Shown piece after piece: positions 45,561-55,410 of a stretch of 64,000 nt of DNA. The stretch lies in the NCBI GenBank assembly GCA_963678705.1, contig OY783204.1, forward strand, positions 1,240,001 through 1,304,000, in the 5' to 3' direction. The stretch is from Panorpa germanica. Its lineage: Eukaryota; Arthropoda; Insecta; Mecoptera; Panorpidae. Under the pieces are notes generated by a model. The model worked only from the letters and a program-made list of their open reading frames with translations. It was not told where the DNA came from and ran no database searches. The stretch's first letter is position 1, and each line of letters starts with the position of its first letter. Both the position numbers and the translations under genes were made by a program.

Positions 45561-46941
45561 GCCAAAAATTTGACGTATTTATTAAAAAGAATAGAGAAAG
45601 TATCATCTTTGCTCCATAAGACGTGATGTAAAAGACCATATTGACAATGTATGTTATATTATCTTCATCCAGTTCGATATCAACGAGTGCTACCATATAT
45701 TATTTTGAAATTTTGTTTTCGTGATTTTTCTCATGCCAGTACCATCAAACAAAGATGTCGGATACAGACTCAGTTCACATTGTAGATATTGTTTCAGATT
45801 ACTGTCACACTATTTGTTTACATTCATTCTTTGAAATGGTTGCAATGGATCAACAGCAACTTTACAATCGTTAATCTTGATAGATTTGTATCTTAATATT
45901 TTATTATTTGTATAAATTAACAAAAAATTAATAAACCGATGTCTTATTTTTGAATAATATTTATAAATGCAATGTATCAATCAGTAAATAACTAAGTATT
46001 ACTATAGTATTTTAAGCAAAGAATTTACTTTATAAACCATATCATGTATTGGATTCCTCCAAGTTACTAGTATCATATATACGGGTAAGCTCTTCCCACT
46101 TAGTGTGTTCTATCTCAAGAACGATTAGTTGTATAAAACATTACCTAAGACCAAATTTGTAGAGATATTTATGCACTACTTCTTTAATGAGGTACAGAAC
46201 GTACCGTCAATACTAAAAGTTTATCTCTCGGTAATACGAAATGCAAAATTACCTATAATTAATATCAAATTTATATTAATTTAATTTAAATTTAAATTAA
46301 ATATTTTGAAAAATTAATATAAAATTTGGCAACGCTGTAAATTTACGTGTGTTGACGCATGCGTGATTTGATTCTTTGATCAATAAATTGTTATATTTTA
46401 TATAACATTTATTCCGATTTTGAATTTCCCGCTCAAATTGGCATTTGCAACGTTGCCAGCTTATAACCTACATTTACTGTTTCTTAAAGGTTTTATTTAA
46501 ATATTTTCGTAAATAGGTATCCTTTTGATAATTTTCTTTTTGCAATAGTTACAGAAAAGATTATTTTATATACACCTAGTTTTTTAAGCCGTGTCACCAT
46601 TTTTTTATAGTTAATAGTTATATTATGTGGTCAAATTGAGCTAAAAATTATGATTTGTATGGAAAATGACTATTTTTAATCATGTATAAAAAGAAAACTA
46701 TGAACCCTAGGTCTCTAAAATTTTGAGACAGCATGTATTTTAACTATTTGTATCGACCCTCCAAATTTCACAACGTTTTCATCATTTACGTTAACCTCCT
46801 GCACCTCCTTAATAACTACTAATATGATTTAATGCAAAACAAAAAAGATATCCACAAAAGACCGCTTTTTGCAAGCTTAGACCTTAAATATCACGACACT
46901 TTATAAACATTATAACAAAGATTTATTCAAGTTTATAGTAG
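45561..46941. other. Unannotated stretch with a small foldback
   Basis: TTGGCAACGCTG near 46326 and CAACGTTGCCAG near 46450 are inverted copies bounding about 140 bp, perhaps a MITE. Otherwise nothing recognised. Confidence 0.25.
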
Positions 46942-46944
46942 CAT
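46942..46944 (+). other. Candidate 3-nt microexon (CAT)
   Basis: AG at 46940-46941 after TTATAGT, triplet CAT, donor GTAAGC from 46945. An alternative AG gives six bases. Confidence 0.3.
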
Positions 46945-47213
46945 GTAAGCTTATTACTGTGCGAGTACTTATAGAACATTTTGAGTCATGTGTACTACAT
47001 AACGTTGATCAATTTTCACTGACAAATTCACTGTGGCACTTATGATGGCTGCCAAACAAATACAAAACAACGCAACGTCTTCGTCAGGTAACTTTGGGAT
47101 CACCCTCGTATGTACGGGTATTTTAGCGCATTTTTCTATTGCACTTATTTATAATTAATTTGTATTAATTTTTTCTTTGGTTGTTTCTATGTTGCTATCA
47201 TTATCGTAATCAG

Positions 47214-47216
47214 GAT
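47214..47216 (+). other. Candidate 3-nt microexon (GAT)
   Basis: Very good acceptor CTATCATTATCGTAATCAG with more T/C upstream, triplet GAT, donor GTAAGG from 47217. Confidence 0.5.
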
Positions 47217-47632
47217 GTAAGGAACAGTTTCTATTTGATATCAATAACAAAGCACTCTAAAACATGTCATCAATTAAAAATTGATTTGCCTCCGCTTTAC
47301 AATCTCCTTTAAAGTCCATTTAATCTTGCTTAAACTATACTTAACCTAATTTATAGTTCTAGTTTATCGTCCTTCTCTGCTTCTCGCAATAATGAAAAAA
47401 AACATAGTTTTTTTCAGGACACAGGAGCTTTCTGCGCATACCACCGCGACCCTTACTCATTAAGGCTCTATAATATTTATACCGCAAGTTATAAATACTT
47501 CACGCAGATACTTTTTTTTGTTTTATTATTTTGCAATGTTTCCAAACAAATTTTATTTGAAAGATATTTAATATTTGAAAATAAAGAAAGAATTTTTTGA
47601 GCGTGAATATTCTGTAATAATTGCTCCTATAG

Positions 47633-47635
47633 GCA
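47633..47635 (+). other. Candidate 3-nt microexon (GCA)
   Basis: Acceptor ATTGCTCCTATAG, triplet GCA, donor GTAAGT from 47636; 139 nt to the next acceptor. Confidence 0.45.
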
Positions 47636-47774
47636 GTAAGTGATTTTCAAAAAATAAGTAGATTTTAATTTTATAAATAAGGCTATAATTTTATAAAATA
47701 ATAATTTTATAAATAGTTCATAACTCACATCATCGATAAATGAAATTGAAGAAAATTCCTTTTTGCAACAACAG

Positions 47775-47777
47775 ACA
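47775..47777 (+). other. Candidate 3-nt microexon (ACA)
   Basis: Acceptor TTTTTGCAACAACAG, triplet ACA, donor GTAAGA from 47778; 102 nt to the next acceptor. Confidence 0.45.
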
Positions 47778-47879
47778 GTAAGAAAAAACGATCACTTGAA
47801 CATTGTCATAACGAGTGCACAAAGTAGTGACACAAAATAAAACCTTTTCTTTGTTTCACTGTTTATTTGCAAAACATAG

Positions 47880-47882
47880 GAT
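47880..47882 (+). other. Candidate 3-nt microexon (GAT)
   Basis: Acceptor GTTTATTTGCAAAACATAG after a CTTTTCTTTG tract, triplet GAT, donor GTATGT from 47883. Confidence 0.45.
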
Positions 47883-48116
47883 GTATGTTTCCTTACTTAT
47901 AACCACTAACTTAAGTCTATCATTAAGGATTCCTTTAATTACTGTATAGCGCCAATATCCGCATCCGCCTGAACATCCAGTTCGGCTGGCATAAGAATAA
48001 ATGCTTAATTCTCCTATAATTTTTCTAAATAAGTAGTGCCATCCTAATGACCTTCATTTTGTTTTCAGTTAACAAACTAAGACACAGTAACATTATTCCC
48101 TTGTTCACAATAACAG

Positions 48117-48119
48117 ATA
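48117..48119 (+). other. Candidate 3-nt microexon (ATA)
   Basis: Acceptor CTTGTTCACAATAACAG, triplet ATA, donor GTAAGC from 48120; 90 nt to the next acceptor. Confidence 0.45.
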
Positions 48120-48209
48120 GTAAGCTATTAAAACCGAATAGAGATTTACATATCAGGTTGTACTTGTTTTCTTAATTTATATTGACCATCAAAACTTATG
48201 TCTGAAAAG

Positions 48210-48212
48210 TGC
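48210..48212 (+). other. Candidate 3-nt microexon (TGC)
   Basis: Acceptor TTATGTCTGAAAAG, triplet TGC, donor GTAAGT from 48213. Confidence 0.35.
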
Positions 48213-48249
48213 GTAAGTATACAAAACATTTCGGTTAAAAGTACTTCTT

Positions 48250-48540
48250 ATTCTTTTAAGCCTGTCTGAGTATGGCACCGTAATTCGACGAATTTCGGCC
48301 GGACCTTAATTATCCGAACCCTATAAATGCAATGAGACCTCTCACACTGCAAGCTACAAAGGCGTCCGAATACGGGCGGCACCTACCTCTCACATTAGAA
48401 CTGTATAACAGCGAATTTTATCCAAGCGTTACCACCACCACAACGCTAACCTATCCGATCCTTTGTAAATGCAAACAGCCGCCTCAGACTGGAGGGGATA
48501 CCTAAGAACGCGGGATGTAAATATTCAATCGAACTAAATT
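48250..48540. other. GC-richer block, possible old repeat
   Basis: Clearly richer in GC than its surroundings (words such as CGGCCGGACC and GGCGTCCGAATACGGGCGG). No frame or family recognised; transposon origin is likely but unproven. Confidence 0.3.
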
Positions 48541-48806
48541 AAAATTCACACCAACCAGAATCAGATATATAATAAATGGTGGTTAATACCAATGGTGTAT
48601 CGATAAAAATTAAAGTAAAAGTTTGCTCTCATGATAAATTATATTAGTGCAAAACAACTCCAATACATCCCCTAGAGTACAAAAGTTGCTTGGAGTACTG
48701 TCGTATCTGTACGGGGTATGTATGCATTGTGACACACACAGTCGGTTTCTTTGATAATAAAAGCCGCTCATCCAACCCGCCAATTTACGTCCGAATTGGC
48801 CGTCGC

Positions 48807-48842
48807 TTAAATACGGTGTCATATTGCGACAGGCCTTAGTTC
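48807..48842 (+). promoter_or_regulatory. Possible TATA/Inr core promoter
   Basis: TTAAATA at 48807-48813 and TTAGTTC at 48836-48842, about 31 bp apart, fit the spacing of an arthropod TATA box and initiator, 77 bp before the ATG at 48915. Weak sequence evidence alone. Confidence 0.35.
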
Positions 48843-48914
48843 ACCTTCGAAGCAAGTGGCGCGAAATTCTATTCGCAGCTTAAACTTATCACACACAATT
48901 GAGAAACACTTACT

Positions 48915-49002
48915 ATGTCCTGGACAACGGAAATGTTAGAAGTATTACTTCAAATACACTTTGTTCTGAGCTTCTTCTTTGTTATCAACACACAAACAGC
49001 CC
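48915..49002 (+). CDS. Possible first coding exon with signal peptide
   Basis: ATG opens 29 codons: a short polar start (MSWTTEMLEVLLQ), a hydrophobic core (FVLSFFFVI) and NTQTA, a good signal-peptide cleavage site, ending one base into a codon at donor GTGAGT (49003). If real it is the first exon of a secreted protein whose next exons would be the 3-nt candidates at 49803, 51779 and beyond. A competing reading is that the T/C-rich bases are only the polypyrimidine tract of another 3-nt microexon (CCC, 49000-49002), since AG at 48998-48999 keeps the same spacing. Confidence 0.35.
49000..49002 (+). other. Candidate 3-nt microexon (CCC), alternative reading
   Basis: Acceptor ATCAACACACAAACAG after CTTCTTCTTTG, triplet CCC, donor GTGAGT from 49003. 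Mutually exclusive with the signal-peptide exon interpretation. Confidence 0.35.
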
Positions 49003-49489
49003 GTGAGTATAATTTGTAATGTACTGCTAACATACTCGTATATTATTTCTGTTTGTGCGATTAATTATTAATAATAATAATTGTGCCTACTAAAAACGTC
49101 TGAAATACAATTGGTGTCAGATGTAAATGTATTGATCAGAAACCGACGCTTCTTATTTTAGGCGTGCTAGCTTCAGCATTTTTTATTACATTTATTTTAA
49201 CACCAACCATACCATAACTGTATAATAATTATTTTTAAATTCAGCAATGTTTAACTCGATACTATTTCCGCTAACTCCGAAGCAATCGATATCGGCTTAA
49301 AATGTGTGATTGTATTTAAAGTCAGCTGTTAATTTGGTTCTACTGCCAAATATATGTTTCAAATATTAAATATTTATTTTTTTAAAGCGTGTCACTATAC
49401 ATTGCATTCTTACCACATTAAATCGTTAATTATATTTCATTTAATTAACCCAATTACTTATTCATAAAATCAACCTAAACTTAAACTGC

Positions 49490-49700
49490 AGCCATGTTTA
49501 CCTTCTTCTCATCGTCTCACTCTTTCTGCACTGTTGTCCTTTATTTAACAACTATAAACTCCATGATTCTCTCTCTTCCTTTTTTTTCTCCCATGTTCTC
49601 TGTACCTCCATCATCGATCTCCTTTTCCGCTGTGATCCTTATATTTACTACAATTAAACATCACCTCTTCTCCCCATATTTACCTGGCCACTAGAACTTA
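49490..49700 (-). repeat. Pyrimidine-rich block, possible LINE remnant
   Basis: Composition like the LINE ends at 22545 and 30540 (purine-rich on the minus strand), but no conserved motif can be read. Confidence 0.2.
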
Positions 49701-49802
49701 CTTTGACATTTTAAAATCAGTATATTTCTGCTTACTCAAATAACGACTTTTGGACTGCTATACTATAGAATGCAAATCTTAATGAAAGACATTGTTTTAC
49801 AG

Positions 49803-49805
49803 TTT
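49803..49805 (+). other. Candidate 3-nt microexon (TTT)
   Basis: Acceptor GACATTGTTTTACAG, triplet TTT, donor GTAAGT from 49806. Confidence 0.45.
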
Positions 49806-50173
49806 GTAAGTAATGTTCAAATAATATTTTATTTATTTGAAGACAAGTTATATGCTACTTGCGGAGACTTTGCAGAAAGACACAAAACGGAAACACTTAT
49901 TACGAAATTTGCACTAGATGAAATCTGTGACATTTTAAATGGACAAAATTATGTACCTGGCCAATGTACATTGCATAGAATGGATTCTGTATTTTTGTTC
50001 TTTCTGTCAAATTTATACCGTGTAATTATGTCCAAATGCACTTATATCCGTACAGGTATCTGATCGATCGAAACACAATGTGAGAGAGTAATTATTATAT
50101 TACAAATATGTAACAATACGTTGCGGAAAAGTTGACCGTAAAACTAAAAGCCGTATAAAAAAAATCAATTATT

Positions 50174-51325
50174 TTGATTCGTAGAACAATACGACCAATA
50201 CACTATTGCCAGCATTTTTGGCCGTATAACACGAAACATTGTTGTGCCCCAATTAATACAAGCCTTATAGCTAAATGGCGTATAAAGAGCGGCCGTAATC
50301 CGAGAAATAGGTGTATTCCGAAAATACATTACAATAACATAGCTGTTTCATCTTACAACAGAGGGAAGGAGGTGCACAGGTCATTGCATAAGGCACTACT
50401 TGATGGAAATAGTCCAGGAAAGTATACGAAGGAATATTCAAGTAGAAAATTTAGAGAGAATAAAAATATAAAACGAAGACGCTTAATGTTCCCCAAAAAT
50501 AAAAGGCCGAAGAAAAACGTTAGTCATGCTGATGAAGATTATGGCTTGCAGGAACAGCCTGATATGGAGCCGACCTATTATCAAAACAAACAAGAACAAT
50601 TTAAAAAATCACTTTGTAAAACCTCAGTGGAGATAATTGAGCTTGAAAAGAATACAAAAGAACAAAGTCGTAATACTTTGTGGAAACAAGAAAGATACAA
50701 GCGACTAACATCATCTTCATTTGGTAAAGTTTGTAAAATGAGAAAGAAGACATCTTGTGCAAATTTAGTAAAAAACCTTCTTTATAGCACATTTGCTGGA
50801 AATAAAGCAACAAGATATGGTATAGAAAAAGAACCTGTGGCTAAAAATGATGTATCGATGTTACTAAATTTAGAAATAGCAGATGCAGGTTTATTTATTG
50901 ACAAAAACTATCCATTTCTTGCAGCTAGTCCTGATGGACTAATAGGAGAAGATGGTTTAATAGAAATTAAATGTCCAGCTTCGGCAAGTATCTTAACACC
51001 AATTGCGGCAATAGAATCAAAGAAAGTAACATTTGGAACAATTACAAATGGCTTGTTTAAATTTAAAAAAAATCATGATTTTTACTATCAAATACAAGGG
51101 CAGCTACAAGTTACACAACGCAAATATTGTTTGTTTGTGTTTTGGACTCCTGTTGAAAAACCAAACAATATTCTCTATGAGAGAATTGAAAGAAATGAGA
51201 GATTTTGGGAAGAAGAAATGAAATCCAAATTATTATTTTTTTATAACGAATGCTTACTTCCCGAGATAGTAGACTCTCGATACCTTCGAAATATGCCTAT
51301 TCGAAATCCAGATCGTAATGGATAA
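50174..51325 (+). CDS. YqaJ-type PD-(D/E)XK nuclease, TE-derived fragment
   Basis: The open frame has two parts. Residues 1-110 resemble the end of a mobile-element protein found in many invertebrates (FWPYNTKHCCAPIN, KWRIKSGRNPRNR, SPGKYTKEY, then a basic run). Residues about 170-330 form a YqaJ/lambda-exonuclease-like fold: RYKRLTSSSFGKV, YGIEKEPVA near 217, FLAASPDGL near 251 with the catalytic Asp, IEIKCP near 263 with the Glu-x-Lys pair, and YYQIQGQLQVT near 305. The catalytic set looks complete. The true start is upstream and missing (the first codon is TTG), and CGTAG just before could be an acceptor. It is probably a truncated transposon gene rather than a host nuclease. Confidence 0.65.
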   Translation: MIRRTIRPIHYCQHFWPYNTKHCCAPINTSLIAKWRIKSGRNPRNRCIPKIHYNNIAVSSYNRGKEVHRSLHKALLDGNSPGKYTKEYSSRKFRENKNIKRRRLMFPKNKRPKKNVSHADEDYGLQEQPDMEPTYYQNKQEQFKKSLCKTSVEIIELEKNTKEQSRNTLWKQERYKRLTSSSFGKVCKMRKKTSCANLVKNLLYSTFAGNKATRYGIEKEPVAKNDVSMLLNLEIADAGLFIDKNYPFLAASPDGLIGEDGLIEIKCPASASILTPIAAIESKKVTFGTITNGLFKFKKNHDFYYQIQGQLQVTQRKYCLFVFWTPVEKPNNILYERIERNERFWEEEMKSKLLFFYNECLLPEIVDSRYLRNMPIRNPDRNG

Positions 51326-51778
51326 TTTATAATCAAGAAACCACAGTTTTATGTTTAGTTTTTATCAAATTAATAGGTTATAAAAGTACATATATTTATA
51401 TATCGTAATTTTAGAATATTAAAATTATTAAAAATTGTTACATTAAATTTTATTTGTTTTTTTTTAATTATATTATAATATAATTTAATTAAATTGTTAT
51501 ATTTTTATTTATTCTTAGTGTAAAATTTTATGGTTCTTTTATTTTAATGTTGTGCAACACTGGAAATCTTAATTACGCTTACAAATAGTTTTTATCCCTG
51601 AGATAAGACTTTTTAGCCACGCCTACGCACTCGTCTTTCCCTTCTACACTTCTTAAAACGCTTTGTTTATTTTAACTTACTCTGTGAGGAGACGATCGCC
51701 TTAACATAAGATGCTAACCCACAGAATACCTAACCTAAATTACAGAGGTTGTGAAATAGTAATATTTTGTCTAATCAG
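51326..51778. other. 3' flank of the YqaJ ORF
   Basis: Extremely T/A-rich; no terminal repeat of a transposon found. Confidence 0.25.
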
Positions 51779-51781
51779 GGA
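51779..51781 (+). other. Candidate 3-nt microexon (GGA)
   Basis: Acceptor ATTTTGTCTAATCAG, triplet GGA, donor GTAAGT from 51782; only 79 nt to the next acceptor. Confidence 0.45.
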
Positions 51782-51860
51782 GTAAGTTACACAAATAAAA
51801 ATTATGTATTCAATCGAATGTTTCGAAATCTAACAAAGAGTTATCTTTCTGCATAACTAG

Positions 51861-51863
51861 TGC
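51861..51863 (+). other. Candidate 3-nt microexon (TGC)
   Basis: Acceptor CTTTCTGCATAACTAG, triplet TGC, donor GTAAGT from 51864. Confidence 0.45.
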
Positions 51864-51866
51864 GTA

Positions 51867-53012
51867 AGTTTATTTTTATTCTCAACATAACCAACCAACT
51901 ACATTACTTCTGTACAGTTAAATTCTCCAGAAAACCAAATTGATTTTTAGATCGTTTCTCTGTATTTTTTTTTAAAAAGCACTGCAGTACGAATATCTAT
52001 CTCAAATAAACCAATAGAGAATGAAAATTTCCACTCAACCAAACATTAAACACTAATATATTTTTGTCATCGATAGTGAATTTGCAACAAAAATTAATAA
52101 CAGTAATTTGCATAACAACTATTAAGTATATCTTAAAAACGTTAAGTATATATTAAACTATATATTTATTCCGCGAAAATAAACTTTTAGAGTTTATTTC
52201 TAGACACTTATTTTGTTTGTGTTAACTTTTTGACATATTTAGCATATATTTGACAGTCAAATTGAATAGTAAATTTTAAAAAAATAGATTATTTTACTTA
52301 TTACTCAACCAGAATTATTTCCTTTTTGTATTATTGTTTTTGAATAATACTTAATGCAAGATTGCCTACTCCATTAATATAGTTAAAACAATAAGTTATA
52401 ATCCTACACACAGGCTGTTTTATATTGTATTATATTTAATTACATTGTAAAACAATTATTTCGAATAGTCTGTTATTTAAACTTTTAAATATTTGTTGAA
52501 ATTCCTTTTCATATTTTATAACAAACAAATTATTTTATTTCTTAGTACAAATAATACATAGAATAATAAAATATTAAGTTTTACATCCCTGTTTTATAGT
52601 TTTTTCAAAGACTATAAAACAGGGTCTGGAACATCAAAATCAGAATAGCACCTTCTAGTTTGTACCACATACTTCTTGTGTAAGATACCTGGGGCTGCCC
52701 TAGAATATTCAATAATCTGACCAATTCACACTTGTTCACCCCCCGTTCACACATGTTTTTTTAAATATGTCCAATATTCAACACTCTGTTCTATTTTACC
52801 GACACTTTAACTGAAAGTGCTTTCTTTCCCGCACAGATTTCAAATATTAGCCGAATGAACACAAACTTGTTAAGTATGTTAATAAATTAATGATATTTAA
52901 AATATTACATAATTGTGAAAAAATCACAATTTTGTGTAATTAAAATACTATTTCGTTAAATCAAAAAAAAAACCAATAAATTCTTCATATCTAATTTATA
53001 TCCGGACTATGA
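51867..53012. other. Gap with a perfect 14-bp hairpin
   Basis: CCCTGTTTTATAGT (52587-52600) and its exact complement (52611-52624) enclose a 10-nt loop. Otherwise AT-rich with nothing recognised. Confidence 0.4.
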
Positions 53013-53705
53013 CTATCCATTCAAATGAGATTTTTGATGTCGCTTTAAAGAACCAGAACGTGTGAAGTATTTATTGCACAAAGTACAAGGAAACGGTTTT
53101 AGTCCTAAATGTGTGTTTTTATGAGTCTCCAAATGATTTGATTGACTAAACGTTTTATTACATTCCTTACAAGAAAATGGTTTCAAACCTAAATATATGT
53201 TGTTATGTTGTTTTAAATTATATGAATTAGTAAATGTTTTACTACATTCGTTGCAAGAAAATTGTTTTAAACCTAAATGTGTGTTTTCATGTAGTTTTAA
53301 ATATGACGGATATTCAAACGATATATTACACAAATTACAAGAATGTTTTTTCCTTGCTGAATGAACCTTCAAATGTTTTATGATTTCAGGCTTATTATCA
53401 AACGATTTGTTACATACTTCACAGATATGGGGCTTCCAGTTTGTATTTAAACATTCTGGTTGTTCACTTTTTAATGGTTCGGCAACATCTTCAATTCGAA
53501 CTTCGAACGTAATTAAGTACTCATTGTTCCGTGCTAAAAATGCAGCCTCTTCCGACTTATCGTGTGGTTCGTCTTTAATCTCAGTTTTTATTTCATGGTA
53601 TGGCCCTGTTTTTTTGTCGATTCGTTCATCTTTTGCTATTTCTATTGGTTCAAGAGACCCAGCATCAATTTCTGGTTTTATTTGTTGCGATGTGCAATCT
53701 TCCAT
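53013..53705 (-). CDS. C2H2 zinc-finger protein, five fingers
   Basis: 230 codons from ATG at 53705. The N-terminal 100 residues are acidic and carry SUMO-type motifs (IKPE, IKTE, IKDE), as in insect transcription factors. Five C2H2 fingers follow (CEVC, CNLC, CNEC, CKEC, CTLC). The third ends HNNIY, so its last zinc ligand is Tyr instead of His and it may not fold. Linkers read HLGLKPF rather than the common TGEKPY. The likely role is nuclear DNA binding. It is paralogous to 56112-56870, with near-identical last fingers, and lies opposite to the microexon series, inside the long interval between the 51861 and 58364 sites. Confidence 0.85.
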   Translation of the reverse strand: MEDCTSQQIKPEIDAGSLEPIEIAKDERIDKKTGPYHEIKTEIKDEPHDKSEEAAFLARNNEYLITFEVRIEDVAEPLKSEQPECLNTNWKPHICEVCNKSFDNKPEIIKHLKVHSARKKHSCNLCNISFEYPSYLKLHENTHLGLKQFSCNECSKTFTNSYNLKQHNNIYLGLKPFSCKECNKTFSQSNHLETHKNTHLGLKPFPCTLCNKYFTRSGSLKRHQKSHLNG

Positions 53706-54090
53706 TATAACACAAAAAAATTTCAGTTAACTAAAATTTAAAAATATATATTACAATTAAAAAAAAAATGAAGAGGAATAATTAGTTACATATGAAGTTA
53801 GTGTAAAAAGCACATTTAAACCATTAAAGAATTTAAATCATTTTATAACACACTTTGTGTTTATTATTTACAAAAATATAAATAAAATCCTATAAATTTT
53901 TTCATTTAAAAATAAAATGATACAATACCTTTATTTATTAAATTCAATTAATTTAGACTATTGTCAATAACTGCAGTTGTTTATTTTTGTAAAATATTAA
54001 CGGAATGCAATGTACATATGAGCAGAGATAATACATATGAGCTGTCAAAATGACAAGTTTATTTTCGACCAGAGATTAGCAGTATGGAAT
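53706..54090 (-). promoter_or_regulatory. Upstream region shared with the paralog
   Basis: Upstream of both zinc-finger genes, in the same order, occur GTAAAATATTAAC, CTGTCAAAA and CGACCAGAGATTA-like words (about 53992-54075 here, 57232-57322 there). Conservation through the duplication suggests a first exon or promoter, though simple common descent also explains it. Confidence 0.4.
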
Positions 54091-55234
54091 TACATGGTCT
54101 TTTTTTAAGTCAGCAAGCTACGAGTACCATCCGTTATAATTCACACGTAAAAAATTATTTTGTGAACCGTGAATCAATGAGCTTATGGACCAGGACTTAA
54201 TTTCCATAAAACGGCGCTATATATTGATAAAGTTGACTGCCAGAACCTCAAATGTGCAATTATTTCAAATACCTTCTTAAATTTTACAAAATATTAACAA
54301 TTAAAAATGCAACTTTTTCTCTTTAATAATCCAACGTTATAGAAAGTTCTAATGAATGGTACGTCACATCCGACGATTTGCCATCTATGTATACATATGT
54401 GGTGTGTTATCCATCATCTATGGTTTCTGAAAACCCGGAGCTTCAATACCCGCCGGGTCCGGGTCCGAAATCAGATAATTTATTTATTGCAATTCATTTA
54501 TTATTTAGTTATGACATAATAATTTTTCAACTTATTTTCAATTGATAGCTGTAATATAGTGTTATTTAAGAAACACCAAAGTAGTAAGAAACTTAGCCCC
54601 CAATGAATATCTAAGTTTGGTGCAAGAATTTGCCAACACCGAGAATATTCGTGAGTTATCCGTGGATTTTATTGTGACTAAGCTTCTCTAAGTTCAACGT
54701 TCATTTTATTTATATTCCTAAAAATAAGAAACCCTTGGTTTTACTTTCCAAACTTATTTACACTTTATAGAGAATCACGAAAATTTATGAATCAATAATA
54801 ATTAGAGGTCACGAGTAGTGGTTTAACGGAAAATCGCGGTATTAGAATGTTTATTACCAATTAAAATGTGTCGACCTGCGAGACACTCAGGAATTCGGAA
54901 CCTGAAAATTGACAAGCTTCAAGATGTATCTCGGTTGATGAACACAATTACACTCCAGATTAAATGCAAATTGCGAAATAATAGCGAAACATTTATAATA
55001 TGTTTCAAACGAAGATACATTCTTCACAACCATCATAATATAAAACTTACGATATACGAGATGCAGTTATTAAATAACAAGAGTGAAACTGCCACAGAAG
55101 GCGTGTGTGTGTGTGCCAAATGCCAACGACCGATAGCGTTTATCGTGAAGCATTCTCTTTTGTATACAGTGCCTCTCGTTTCTGCAAATAAATCAGGATA
55201 GCTAAAGCCTTCGTTTTTTTATTTGAACTATGAA
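54091..55234. other. Spacer between zinc-finger genes
   Basis: The 111-codon ORF at 54866-55201 (+) shows no known motif and is not called. GTCACATCCGACGATTTG at 54363 is one arm of an inverted pair (see 58005). Confidence 0.25.
54363..54386. repeat. Inverted 24-mer, left arm
   Basis: Matches the complement of 58005-58028 with one mismatch; the two arms enclose the second zinc-finger gene. Confidence 0.55.
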
Positions 55235-55410
55235 TTCTCGGGCTTCCTAGACACGTAGCCTTTTATCGCTCCTAATACTGTTCTGCTTCTTTTTATCACG
55301 CTTATACTTTATATCCCGTCAACAAGAATGATCTATTCATGGCTACTGCTGTTATAAATTTTGGTTTCGCAGTCAAAAATGCAATGTTAACAGGAAGCGT
55401 CTGCGTGAAG
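55235..55410 (+). repeat. Dispersed repeat, copy 2
   Basis: Counterpart of 38127-38284, same orientation, with an internal region of about 40 bp that differs. Confidence 0.6.

Noticed and set aside
49770-50063. 97-codon ORF before the YqaJ frame as its N-terminal exon
   Set aside because: It is in another frame, shows no similarity to the expected upstream transposase region, and overlaps a microexon candidate; the link is unsupported.
54866-55201. 111-codon ORF between the zinc-finger genes
   Set aside because: No recognised family, no splice context, and a TGTGTG run inside; probably chance.
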